28,210 nt of DNA, from contig CAYVQF010000069.1 in the NCBI GenBank assembly GCA_964454015.1, positions 1 through 28,210 of the forward strand, written 5' to 3'. A model generated the notes under the pieces. It saw only the letters and a program-made list of their open reading frames with translations, had not been told where the DNA came from and searched no databases. The DNA is from CAYVQF01 sp964454015 (GTDB lineage Bacteria; Myxococcota_A; Bradymonadia; UBA4248). The translations under genes were made by a program, and so were the position numbers. This document shows, in pieces, positions 1-6,990 of the stretch; positions within the stretch are counted from its first letter, which is position 1, and each line of letters starts with the position of its first letter.

Positions 1-147
1 TCATGCTGGCGCTGCTGAACGCTGGGGCTTGTCCATTGATCTACACGCTCCTAGGGTGCCGCCCTTTGCCACGCCAGCGCCACAAGCGCAGCGCGTGCTG
101 CGCGCAGGCGGTGCTTGTCTACCTTCACGGCCGTTGGGGCCACGCTT

Positions 148-1209
148 ATGGATGATGCGATGACGACCAAGCGCAACCATTTCACGACCACCCTGAAGCT
201 TCTGACCAAGACCTTCCCATATCTGGCGTTGAACGCTGGCATCTATGCGGCCTTTTTCGTCGCCTCGGTGATCTGGATCACCGTCTGGCTGGCTCTGGCG
301 GTGCTCTTCGCCAAAATCAACGGCTTTCTGGCACTCATCTGTATCATCATCGCCTTTGGCGTCCTCGGCGGCGTCCTGCGTTTCGCCCGTCGCTACCTGC
401 TCTACATGGTCAAAGGCGGTCACATTGCCGCCCTGACCCACTTCCTCCACGGCCGCCTCGTCCCCGACGGCAAGGGCCAGCTCGCCTATGGCAAGGAGGT
501 GGTCCAGAAGCAGTTCCTCAACATGAACCTCCTCTTTGCCCTGGACCGCCTCATCGACGGCACGGTGCGCGCTTTCTCCAACGGCATCATCCGCATCACC
601 GACTGGCTGCCCCTCCCGGGTGACGCCAAGAACGTCGTGCGGTGGTTGACCCAGATCCTGGCGCGCTCCTTGACCTATGTCGATGAGGCCATCCTCTCCT
701 ACTCCATCGGCCGCAGCGACGACAACGTCTGGGGCTCGGCCCAGCACGGCATCATCCTCTACGCCCAGGCCTACAAGGGCATCCTGGTGACCTCTCTCAA
801 GGTCTGGCTCGTGGGCAAGGTTTTTAGCTTCTTGGTCTTCTTGATCATCGCCATGCCCCTGGCGCTGCTCTTTGCGAGCTTCGTCAGCAGCGGCTGGGTC
901 ACCTTTGGCCTGATCATTTTCGCCATCCTCATGGCCATGCTCGCCGAGCGCGCGCTCTTCGAGCCCTTCGCCATGACCTACGTGCTGGTCACCTACCACC
1001 ACGAGATCGAGGGCCTGGTGCCAGACCCCACGTGGGACGCGCGCCTGAGCTCGGTGTCGCGCCACTTCCGCGATCTGGCCGAGAAGGCGAAGAACTTCGT
1101 CTCGGGCAACAAAGGGCAGCCGGCCGCGGCGGCGGCAGCGCCTGGGGCCAGCGGCGTTGACGGCGGCAACGACGTGGATGGTGGCGACGCCAACGTGGGC
1201 TACCCCTGA
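148..1209 (+). CDS. Multi-pass inner-membrane protein of unknown function
   Basis: About 353 residues. Four strongly hydrophobic stretches are visible: two close together near the N-terminus (roughly residues 25-52 and 58-78) and two near residues 220-275. Between them lies a long, mostly amphipathic segment with several aromatic and basic residues. The C-terminal tail is low-complexity, Ala-rich then Gly/Asp-rich, and looks disordered. I do not recognise the family. The arrangement, with a conserved-looking middle segment between two hydrophobic hairpins, loosely recalls choline-transporter-like membrane proteins, but that is only an impression. The start is uncertain. I chose the ATG at 148; an ATG at 160 and an in-frame TTG at 115 are alternatives, and none has a strong ribosome-binding site. 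The gene converges on the minus-strand block ending at 1235, so it is transcribed separately. Confidence 0.75.
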   Translation: MDDAMTTKRNHFTTTLKLLTKTFPYLALNAGIYAAFFVASVIWITVWLALAVLFAKINGFLALICIIIAFGVLGGVLRFARRYLLYMVKGGHIAALTHFLHGRLVPDGKGQLAYGKEVVQKQFLNMNLLFALDRLIDGTVRAFSNGIIRITDWLPLPGDAKNVVRWLTQILARSLTYVDEAILSYSIGRSDDNVWGSAQHGIILYAQAYKGILVTSLKVWLVGKVFSFLVFLIIAMPLALLFASFVSSGWVTFGLIIFAILMAMLAERALFEPFAMTYVLVTYHHEIEGLVPDPTWDARLSSVSRHFRDLAEKAKNFVSGNKGQPAAAAAAPGASGVDGGNDVDGGDANVGYP

Positions 1210-1224
1210 CTCACCCTGCGCAGT

Positions 1225-1247
1225 CCTGGGGTGTTCACAGCCCCAGG
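1225..1247. terminator. Stem-loop between convergent genes
   Basis: CCTGGGG at 1225-1231 pairs perfectly with CCCCAGG at 1241-1247 across a 9-base loop. It lies just after the stop of the plus-strand membrane protein, and the stop codon of the minus-strand DUF1439 gene (1235-1237) sits in its loop. It could serve both convergent transcripts. There is no T-tract on either side, so factor-independent termination is doubtful. Confidence 0.35.
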
Positions 1248-1777
1248 GTCAGATAGACGCGCTCGTCGCGGATGACGACCTTGCGCAGGTGGCGGCGCTC
1301 TTTGGAGCCATCGGTGAGCTGGTGCAGGGGCACGCGCCCTACCTTGGGGAGGGCCTCTTTGACGGCGGCCTCGATGAGGCCCTCGAAGGGCTTGGCCGCA
1401 CCAGCGACGCTCAACTTTTCGAGCCGTGGATCCACAGCAAAGAACTGACCGCTGTCGCTGTCATAGGCGATGGCGCTGGAGATGCCCACGTCGGCCACCC
1501 GCATCTCGGGCATGGCGCCCGTGCGGCCGAAGACCCCAACGGTCATGAAGAGGCGCTCGCTGCTGGGTCGCAGCTCCAAGCGGGGCTCCACCAGACGGAT
1601 GGCGCCGACCTGCTGGGCGCTGTAGTGGAGGGGAAAGTGTTTGTCGATTTCGCGTTGCAGCTCGGCCTTGGTGTAGGAGACCTCGAGGCCGCAGGCGGCA
1701 AGTGAGAGGAGCATGAGCAGCGCCCCCCAAAGGAAGAGGCGGCGAGCACGCGGGGGGCGAGGCAGGTTCGGACGCAT
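1235..1777 (-). CDS. DUF1439 (YceB-like) lipoprotein
   Basis: 180 residues, close to the usual length of DUF1439/YceB proteins (about 185). A basic N-terminus and hydrophobic stretch lead to a canonical lipobox (L-A-A-C, acceptor Cys29), so the mature protein should be a lipid-anchored envelope protein. The body has the family pattern: an early helix with 'ELQREIDKHFP', then 'PRLELRP' and a strand-rich core with 'VGIS.AIAYD'. From memory, E. coli YceB has a tubular lipid-binding-like fold; a lipid-handling role here is inference. An AGGAG ribosome-binding site precedes the ATG. The gene is last in the minus-strand kinase operon, 135 bp after the preceding lipoprotein gene. That gap holds a near-palindrome (CAGCGCT-C-AGCGCTG, 1826-1840) that could modulate expression of the last gene. 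Confidence 0.85.
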   Translation of the reverse strand: MRPNLPRPPRARRLFLWGALLMLLSLAACGLEVSYTKAELQREIDKHFPLHYSAQQVGAIRLVEPRLELRPSSERLFMTVGVFGRTGAMPEMRVADVGISSAIAYDSDSGQFFAVDPRLEKLSVAGAAKPFEGLIEAAVKEALPKVGRVPLHQLTDGSKERRHLRKVVIRDERVYLTLGL

Positions 1778-1912
1778 CGTGACTCCTGTTGGTGCATTGG
1801 AGGGATAAAGGGGCCGGGGGCAGAACAGCGCTCAGCGCTGCGCGAGATTATGGCGGCAGCCACCGCGGGGGCAAGGGCCGGGGGGCGTGTGTCCGGCCGT
1901 GCCGGCCAGGGC

Positions 1913-3103
1913 TCATTGACAGGCGCCGTTGACGCACTGGCCCAAGCAGCAGTCGGCGGCGCTGAGGCAGCCCCAGGTGCGCGGGGCGCAGCGGCCGTTG
2001 TCGCAAGCGCGGCCCTCGGGGCAGCCGCAGGAGGAGATGCAGGCGGCGTCGAGTTGGCGCCCGCGGGCGGCGACGCGGTAGCCCAAGGCCGCCAGTGGCA
2101 GCGGCTCGGCGAAGGGTTCGCCCGAGGGGTGTCCGTTCTGCAAGGTGAGGACGCGGTAGTGGGCGGCCACGAGGTCCTCGCGGAGGCAGACCGGTCCCGG
2201 GATGACGGCGGCCATGAACTGGGAGACGAAGCGCCCCCAAACCAGGGGGTAGGTCGGGCTGTGGATGAGGAAGGGGTTGCCGAGGAAGACCTCGGGCGCC
2301 AGGGCCGCCAGACGCGCGGCGGCGTCGCTGTCGAGGTAGAGCTGCTGGGTGGCGGCGGTGTAGCTCTCGATGGCGTCGAGGTCGAAGAGAGGCGGCGCGA
2401 GCAGGGCGAAGTCACTGAGGGGCGCGTAGGGCTCGTCGGGGGGCCGCTGCTCGGGGTCCAAGCGCGAGAAGGCCGCCGCGGCGGCTTCGCCGAAGAGGGT
2501 GAAGGTGGCGATCTCGGCGCACGCGGCGGAGAAATGCAGATGGCCGTCGCGCCCCACGGGCAGACCCAGCTCCTGCCAGGGCAGATCGCTGAGGGCGCCG
2601 CTGCGCGGAGCGGTGCCGCTGTAGGCGCAGTAGTCGGCCATGGTGATGGCGCCGCGGGGGATGACCAACGCGAAAGCGCACTGTTCGACGTCGACGATGC
2701 CGTCGCCGTGCCGGTCGGCCATCTCACAGACACAGCGGGCCAGGGCGTCGCAGCCGAGCATGGTGCGCGGGTCGATGTGGCAGGTGTCGATGGGATCGTC
2801 GCTGGCGTTGCGCCAAGTGACGACACAAGGGGGCGCGGGGGGCGCCAGATCTCCCGTGTCGGGGAGGTCGCCGGCATCGACGCTGTCTGTGGTGTCGGGA
2901 TGGACGTCAGAGGGGACGAGCTCCGCGCCGTCGAGATCCGGCGTGAGGTCCTGACCGTCCGTGGCCTCTGGCGCCTCGGCGTCTGGGAGGATTTCTGAAA
3001 GATCCGGCGCGATGGCGTCTTCTTCCCAGGGCTCGCTGCGGGTGGATTCGTCGCAGGCCACCCAGCACCAGACCAAGCAGAGGCAAAGGAGTTTGCGGCC
3101 CAT
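1913..3103 (-). CDS. Asp-rich surface lipoprotein with Cys-rich C-terminal tail
   Basis: 396 residues. A short hydrophobic leader ends at Cys17 followed by Asp-Glu, typical of a lipoprotein, although the residue at -3 is Trp rather than Leu/Val/Ile. Residues about 20-90 form an acidic, Pro/Asp/Thr-rich linker. A globular region of unknown family follows (about 92-345), including an Asp-rich 'DRHGDGIVDVEQC' stretch that resembles a calcium loop. The last ~45 residues contain nine cysteines in short CxxxxxC and CC patterns, like the disulfide-rich tails of myxobacterial cell-surface proteins. I do not recognise the central domain. GGGGAG upstream supports the ATG at 3103. The gene starts 34 bp after the upstream Cys-repeat lipoprotein gene ends, so the two are probably co-transcribed. 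Function unknown; likely envelope-exposed. Confidence 0.8.
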   Translation of the reverse strand: MGRKLLCLCLVWCWVACDESTRSEPWEEDAIAPDLSEILPDAEAPEATDGQDLTPDLDGAELVPSDVHPDTTDSVDAGDLPDTGDLAPPAPPCVVTWRNASDDPIDTCHIDPRTMLGCDALARCVCEMADRHGDGIVDVEQCAFALVIPRGAITMADYCAYSGTAPRSGALSDLPWQELGLPVGRDGHLHFSAACAEIATFTLFGEAAAAAFSRLDPEQRPPDEPYAPLSDFALLAPPLFDLDAIESYTAATQQLYLDSDAAARLAALAPEVFLGNPFLIHSPTYPLVWGRFVSQFMAAVIPGPVCLREDLVAAHYRVLTLQNGHPSGEPFAEPLPLAALGYRVAARGRQLDAACISSCGCPEGRACDNGRCAPRTWGCLSAADCCLGQCVNGACQ

Positions 3104-3137
3104 CTTTGGCTCCCCAGAATAAGACCAAGCGCGTCAC

Positions 3138-4187
3138 TTAGTCGGAACTACTCCTGAAAACACGTACGCAGCGAAGCTCGGCATTCACCGTGTTGGGAAA
3201 AGAAGCGATGGAAGCGTCGCGGAAATCCTGCACCCAACCCAGATGCTCCTCTCCAGTGACGCCGTCACTTGACCAGTACGCACCACACGGTCCCTCCAGC
3301 TCATCTGCCAGATAACACCCATCTCTGGGCCCTTCATTGAGTACGCACCGCGCATCGCAGTCATGGTCCCAACAGGAAGATTCGAGACATTGATTGTTGA
3401 CACCACATGCGTCGGCCAACGTACAGCCCTCGACGAGTGAACGCAGCTCGGTGATCGTCGGGACACGCCACCCGGTTACAGACGCGTCGTCGAGCGTGCC
3501 ACACCTACCGGCGAGGTCATCGCGGAATCTCATGCTACCGCTGCTGTTGGTGCGCCATTGCAGCCCAAGTTCGTAATCGTTACACACATCACCATCACAG
3601 GACCAACTCAGACATTCGCCCAAGATACAGCCCTGCTGTGACGTGCACGGAGTCTCACATTGACCGCAATGGTCCTGATCCGACTGCAAGTCACGGCACA
3701 CACCCTCGCAGCAGGCCTGGTTCTCAGGGCAGTCCCGGCCACACGCCCCACAGTGCGACGGGTCCGACTTCAGGTCGCGACACGTGCCACGGCAGCAATC
3801 CTGGTTTTCAGAGCACTCCTCACCACAGGACCCACAGTTGTCAACGTCCACTTGCAGGTCGCGACACATGCCATCACAGCACTTCTCGCCTTCAGGACAG
3901 ACTAGGCCACATTCCCCACAGTGGTCATCGTGCCCAGAGGTGTGGACGCAGATCCCTGAACAGCAACTCTCATAGGCACCGCAGCCCCCCTCCTCGCAGG
4001 GCTCATCCTCTCCGTCCGGCGGGGATACCGCATCGTTGAGGTCGAATAGATCTGCGACCTTGGTGTTGCCGTGATCCTCGAAGGTGGAGCAGGTGAGCAT
4101 GACCAAGCCAAGCGCCAATAGTAAAACCAGCAGGAGCCAGCTCGGCTGGCGCCGCCAGCCCCTCTCACGCGCCTCGGTCTCGCTCAT
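3138..4187 (-). CDS. Lipoprotein with tandem Cys-rich repeats and C-terminal DUF1566/Lcl-like domain
   Basis: 349 residues. An N-terminal basic segment and one hydrophobic helix end at Cys33 (M-L-T-C, an atypical lipobox), suggesting membrane anchoring with an exported body. Residues about 63-195 hold four repeats of about 34 residues with the pattern D-x3-C-G-x-C-G-x2-C-x5-CC-x-G-x-C-x-DL, similar to the Cys-rich repeats of Stigmatella/Myxococcus surface proteins. From about residue 205 a DUF1566 (Lcl C-terminal) domain follows: 'LQWRTNSS', 'GWRVPTITELRSLV', 'AYWSSD' and the terminal 'ELRCVRV' are its hallmarks. Some DUF1566 proteins bind extracellular ligands such as collagen (Legionella Lcl); binding here is inference. 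GAGAGGGA precedes the ATG and lies next to the stop of the upstream TPR gene, with a 9-bp gap. This indicates one mRNA and tight coupling. Confidence 0.87.
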   Translation of the reverse strand: MSETEARERGWRRQPSWLLLVLLLALGLVMLTCSTFEDHGNTKVADLFDLNDAVSPPDGEDEPCEEGGCGAYESCCSGICVHTSGHDDHCGECGLVCPEGEKCCDGMCRDLQVDVDNCGSCGEECSENQDCCRGTCRDLKSDPSHCGACGRDCPENQACCEGVCRDLQSDQDHCGQCETPCTSQQGCILGECLSWSCDGDVCNDYELGLQWRTNSSGSMRFRDDLAGRCGTLDDASVTGWRVPTITELRSLVEGCTLADACGVNNQCLESSCWDHDCDARCVLNEGPRDGCYLADELEGPCGAYWSSDGVTGEEHLGWVQDFRDASIASFPNTVNAELRCVRVFRSSSD

Positions 4188-4196
4188 CGTTCCCTC

Positions 4197-5159
4197 TCAC
4201 CAGCGCCACTGCCACATCAGGCCCGCGCCATCGCTGCTGGTCCACACCTGGGCGTGCTCGGCGGGGGAATCGTCGGCGAAGACCCCAAAGAGGTCGAGCA
4301 AAATCAAAGTCAACCCGCCTGCGAGCAACACGCCACCACCGATGACCAGAGCTTGATTCATGGGCTGGATGGCGTCAAGGGGTTTGCGCAGCGCCGCGTG
4401 GGCAGTGGCATTTCCGTCGGTCGCTGCCTGGTCGAAGGCGTCGCCGACGGGCGCCAACACGAGCTGATCCACCAGGATGGCGCTGACCAAGAGGGCCACG
4501 CCGACACCACTGGCGACGCCGCCCCACAGGGTGGCGGCGCCAAGAGAGGTGTCGCTGCTCGCCGCCGGCGGCTGCACGGGCGCCCTGGGCGCGCTGGGCA
4601 AGCTCACGGTGATCTGGCGCCGCTCGAAGCTCACCAGCTCGAAGTCGATACGGGCGGCGCTGCCCTCGGCATTGGTGGCTTCCAGCCAATGGGACCCCAA
4701 TTTCAGCAGAATGGGCGCGGCCGTGCACGGCTGGGCAGCCGCCCCGTTCACAGTGACCATGACCCCGTCCTCGCAGATCAAGGTCAGGGGGACCTGGCAA
4801 TCCCGGCGCAGCTCGACGACGAAGTTGTCGAGAATGGTCAAGACCTGGGCGGGCGACGGCGACTTGACTTGCGGCGTCCGCGGCACCTTTTCATAGGCTT
4901 GCATGGCCTCATCGCAGCGGCCCAGCACAGCGAGGGAGCGGCCGAGGTTCAGATAGGTGACGTTGAGCTCATCCAGCGCCAAAGAAGAACGGAAGAGCTG
5001 CACCGCCTGCTCGTGATTCCCAGCGCTGGCCATGCGAATGCCTTCCTCGTTAAGCTGGCGCTGGGCCTCGGAGACCGTCGCATAGGTCTCCTGCGCCAAC
5101 GCCGGGCTCGCCCCAAGGAGCCCCAGCACGAACAAAGTCCACATCATCCAACGCTTCAT
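4197..5159 (-). CDS. Exported TPR protein with two C-terminal membrane helices (PEGA-operon partner)
   Basis: 320 residues from the ATG at 5159; two GTG codons at 5165 and 5162 are in frame, but GAGGAAG is best spaced for the ATG. It has a clear signal peptide (cleavage near A-L-A-Q, residue 23). Residues about 33-95 form a TPR pair ('EEGIRMASAGNHEQAVQLFRSSLAL...YLNLGRSLAVLGRCDEAMQAYEKV'). Residues about 120-190 are a small beta domain reminiscent of PEGA. Transmembrane helices lie at about 207-230 and 268-292, ending in a Trp-rich tail. This architecture (signal peptide, TPR, PEGA-like, TM) is common beside myxobacterial Ser/Thr kinases. The gene starts 19 bp after the kinase gene ends, so it is almost certainly co-expressed with it. 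It may be a periplasmic partner or a kinase-linked scaffold; that role is inferred. Confidence 0.85.
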   Translation of the reverse strand: MKRWMMWTLFVLGLLGASPALAQETYATVSEAQRQLNEEGIRMASAGNHEQAVQLFRSSLALDELNVTYLNLGRSLAVLGRCDEAMQAYEKVPRTPQVKSPSPAQVLTILDNFVVELRRDCQVPLTLICEDGVMVTVNGAAAQPCTAAPILLKLGSHWLEATNAEGSAARIDFELVSFERRQITVSLPSAPRAPVQPPAASSDTSLGAATLWGGVASGVGVALLVSAILVDQLVLAPVGDAFDQAATDGNATAHAALRKPLDAIQPMNQALVIGGGVLLAGGLTLILLDLFGVFADDSPAEHAQVWTSSDGAGLMWQWRW

Positions 5160-5178
5160 CACCACGCTTCCTCAACGG

Positions 5179-6837
5179 CTATTGTACGATCAGTAACGGT
5201 TTGTCTTCCTGGGGCTTGCCTTCGAAGGCCGTTCCCGGTGCATCTTGACGGTCATCGGAGCGCTTGCGCGGCTGGAGTTTGCCACCGACCCGCAGCCCGT
5301 CGCGGGCGACGAAGCGCTCGGTCCGGGTGCCATAATTGCGCAGACGCAGCTCCAAGGCTACCTCGCTCTCAGCCGCCATGGCGATCCGGGCGGGTGTGGT
5401 GCCGATGGCATCACCGTCGCGGTAGATCCGTGCCCCTTCGGGCTCACTGAGCACCTCGACCCACACCAGGGCAGGGTCCGCTTTCCCGTTAGGGTCGTTC
5501 CCTTCCTCAGGCAGCTCCGGTACTGCCGCCAGTGCCGGTGCCGCCCCTGCCCTCACCTTGCTCACGCCAGCGGCCGCGGCCCGGCGCAGCACCCCGGCGA
5601 GGGCTTCGCTTGCGGCAGCGCCCATCTCTGCGGCCGCCGGTGCTCCAGGCTCCGCCACGGGAGGCGCCACCACAGAGGTCGCTGCCGAGGAGCCCGCGAG
5701 GACTGGGACCGAGGTCGTTGGTGCTTGGCGCCACCACAACCACGCCAGCAGCGCGCCGCCAAGGAGCACGGCCACACTCAACAAGGTCAACACCCGCTGC
5801 AGGCGAGGGCTCGCTTCGGGCGCAGGCCCCTGGTCCGCCACCGCAGCGCTGGGTAGGGACTGGCGGACCGGGTGCTCCACGTCCAAGGCCGCCAGATCTT
5901 CCGTGGCTTCCTCGCCAAGCGTCGTTGGGGATGCAGCAATGCTTTCGGTGCACCACACGCGCTGGGCGTCCACGGCGGCCAGGCGGGTCGCAAATTCGCT
6001 GCCGTTTGGCACCCGGGCCGCCGGGTCGCGCTGGGTGCAGTGCCGCAGCAGGGGGCCCAAGGCGCCGTTTCGCAAAGCGTCGGGGATGGCCAGCCGTCCC
6101 TGGGAGTGGTGGAGCACACATTGAAAGGCGTTGTCACACTGGACCACGGGCTCGCCCGTCAGCGCCTCCACCAGGACGAGGGCCATCTGGTAGACATCGA
6201 TGGCCGGGCTGACGCGTTGCTCGGCGATGTACTCTGGCGCCAAGTATTGGGGGGTGCCGAGCATCTGTCCGCTATCGGTGAGGCGCACCTCGTGGTGGCG
6301 CTCGTAGCGCGCGATGCCGAAGTCGACGATGCGCAGCGACTCTTTGGCCGTGTGAGGGTGGCACAGGAAGAGGTTGGAGGGCTTGATGTCCTTGTGGACG
6401 ATGCCCAGGGCGTGTCCTTCACCCAGCGCCGCCAGCACGCCGCCGAAGAGGGGCAGCGCCCGCGCTGGGGTCAGGGGTCCGTGGCGCTGCATCTCCGTCT
6501 CGAGGTCGTGCCCTTCAAGAAGCTCCATGGCGATAAAAGGCTGGCGCGCCGCGCCCCAGAAACCAAAGTCGTGGATGGTCACCACGTTGGGGTGGGCGAT
6601 GCGGGCGGCGATCTTCGCCTCGCGGACGAAGCGCTCTTCGAATGCGCCCGTCTTGTCCGAGCTCAGCCCCTGGGGAATGTGCAAAAACTTCAAGGCCACC
6701 ATGCGGTCGATGTGGGCTTGGCGCGCTTGGTACACCGTCGCAAAGCCACCCTGCCCAACCTTCGCTACGATCTCGTAGCGCCCGTCGATGCTCACCCCCG
6801 GCCGCAATCCGGATGCGTTCGTGTCCAAGTCGCTCAT
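5179..6837 (-). CDS. Transmembrane Ser/Thr protein kinase with extracytoplasmic PEGA-like domain
   Basis: 552 residues. The Hanks-type kinase domain spans about residues 20-290: Gly-rich loop GQGGFATVY (28-36), catalytic Lys50 in 'VALKFL', Glu73 of helix C, catalytic loop HKDIKPSN (148-155, Asp150), DFG (172-174) and APE (200-202). All catalytic residues are present, so an active kinase is expected; HKD instead of HRD is common in bacterial members. A single transmembrane helix lies at about 349-369, followed by an Ala/Pro-rich linker and a PEGA-like domain at about 458-522 ('SEPEGARIYRDGDAIGTTPA'). I chose the ATG at 6837, preceded by GTGGGTGGG. An ATG at 6888 would add 17 very basic residues and overlaps a -10-like sequence. 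The kinase heads an operon of exported proteins, which suggests envelope sensing or signalling. Confidence 0.93.
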   Translation of the reverse strand: MSDLDTNASGLRPGVSIDGRYEIVAKVGQGGFATVYQARQAHIDRMVALKFLHIPQGLSSDKTGAFEERFVREAKIAARIAHPNVVTIHDFGFWGAARQPFIAMELLEGHDLETEMQRHGPLTPARALPLFGGVLAALGEGHALGIVHKDIKPSNLFLCHPHTAKESLRIVDFGIARYERHHEVRLTDSGQMLGTPQYLAPEYIAEQRVSPAIDVYQMALVLVEALTGEPVVQCDNAFQCVLHHSQGRLAIPDALRNGALGPLLRHCTQRDPAARVPNGSEFATRLAAVDAQRVWCTESIAASPTTLGEEATEDLAALDVEHPVRQSLPSAAVADQGPAPEASPRLQRVLTLLSVAVLLGGALLAWLWWRQAPTTSVPVLAGSSAATSVVAPPVAEPGAPAAAEMGAAASEALAGVLRRAAAAGVSKVRAGAAPALAAVPELPEEGNDPNGKADPALVWVEVLSEPEGARIYRDGDAIGTTPARIAMAAESEVALELRLRNYGTRTERFVARDGLRVGGKLQPRKRSDDRQDAPGTAFEGKPQEDKPLLIVQ

Positions 6838-6890
6838 CCCACCCACTCGCTCTCTGCCTGGCCGCCTGCGCTGCCGCACGCAGGCCATGT

Positions 6891-6896
6891 ATCATA
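6891..6896 (-). promoter_or_regulatory. Possible -10 element for the kinase operon
   Basis: On the minus strand TATGAT, preceded by TG, lies about 54 bases upstream of the kinase start at 6837. It matches the sigma70 -10 consensus at five of six positions. No good -35 is visible at 16-18 bp spacing, so an extended -10 promoter or chance are both possible. If real, transcription would begin close to the ATG at 6888 and favour the start at 6837. Confidence 0.3.
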
Positions 6897-6970
6897 CACG
6901 GCCCGCAGCGCAAGGACACCCAACACGGTCAGCGCACTGCGGCGAGCGAGCGAGCAAGCTGGGCCGGGTG

Positions 6971-6990
6971 CCGCGCCTCAGAAGGCGCGG
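6971..6990 (-). terminator. Stem-loop spanning the stop of the repeat-rich surface protein gene
   Basis: CCGCGCCT (6971-6978) pairs perfectly with AGGCGCGG (6983-6990) across a 4-base loop, giving an 8-bp GC-rich stem. The stop codon of the surface-protein gene (6978-6980) is inside it. No T-tract follows, so it may pause or stabilise the mRNA 3' end rather than terminate. It separates the surface-protein gene from the kinase operon 140 bp downstream. Confidence 0.4.

Noticed and set aside
1..1065. Long open frame on the minus strand opposite the membrane protein gene
   Set aside because: Its translation is hydrophilic and low-complexity (His/Asp/Gly/Glu), typical of a GC-rich antisense frame, while the plus frame has clear membrane helices.
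1850..2998. Long plus-strand open frame opposite the lipoprotein gene
   Set aside because: Ala/Gly/Val/Glu-rich composition with no domain; the minus strand encodes a protein with leader, linker and Cys tail and has a ribosome-binding site.
3104..3112. Shared GGAGCCAAA leader before two lipoprotein genes (about 3105-3113 and 9629-9638)
   Set aside because: It is mostly the ribosome-binding site plus a few A residues; two copies are too few to claim a regulatory motif.
3640..3990. Regular short repeats resembling a CRISPR-like array on the plus strand
   Set aside because: They are the DNA of the in-frame Cys-rich protein repeats; copies are diverged, without unique spacers of constant length, and coding is clear.
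6838..6888. N-terminal extension of the kinase starting at the ATG at 6888
   Set aside because: The added 17 residues are Arg-rich with no homology expected, the start lacks a ribosome-binding site, and a -10-like TATGAT lies immediately upstream; the start at 6837 fits better.
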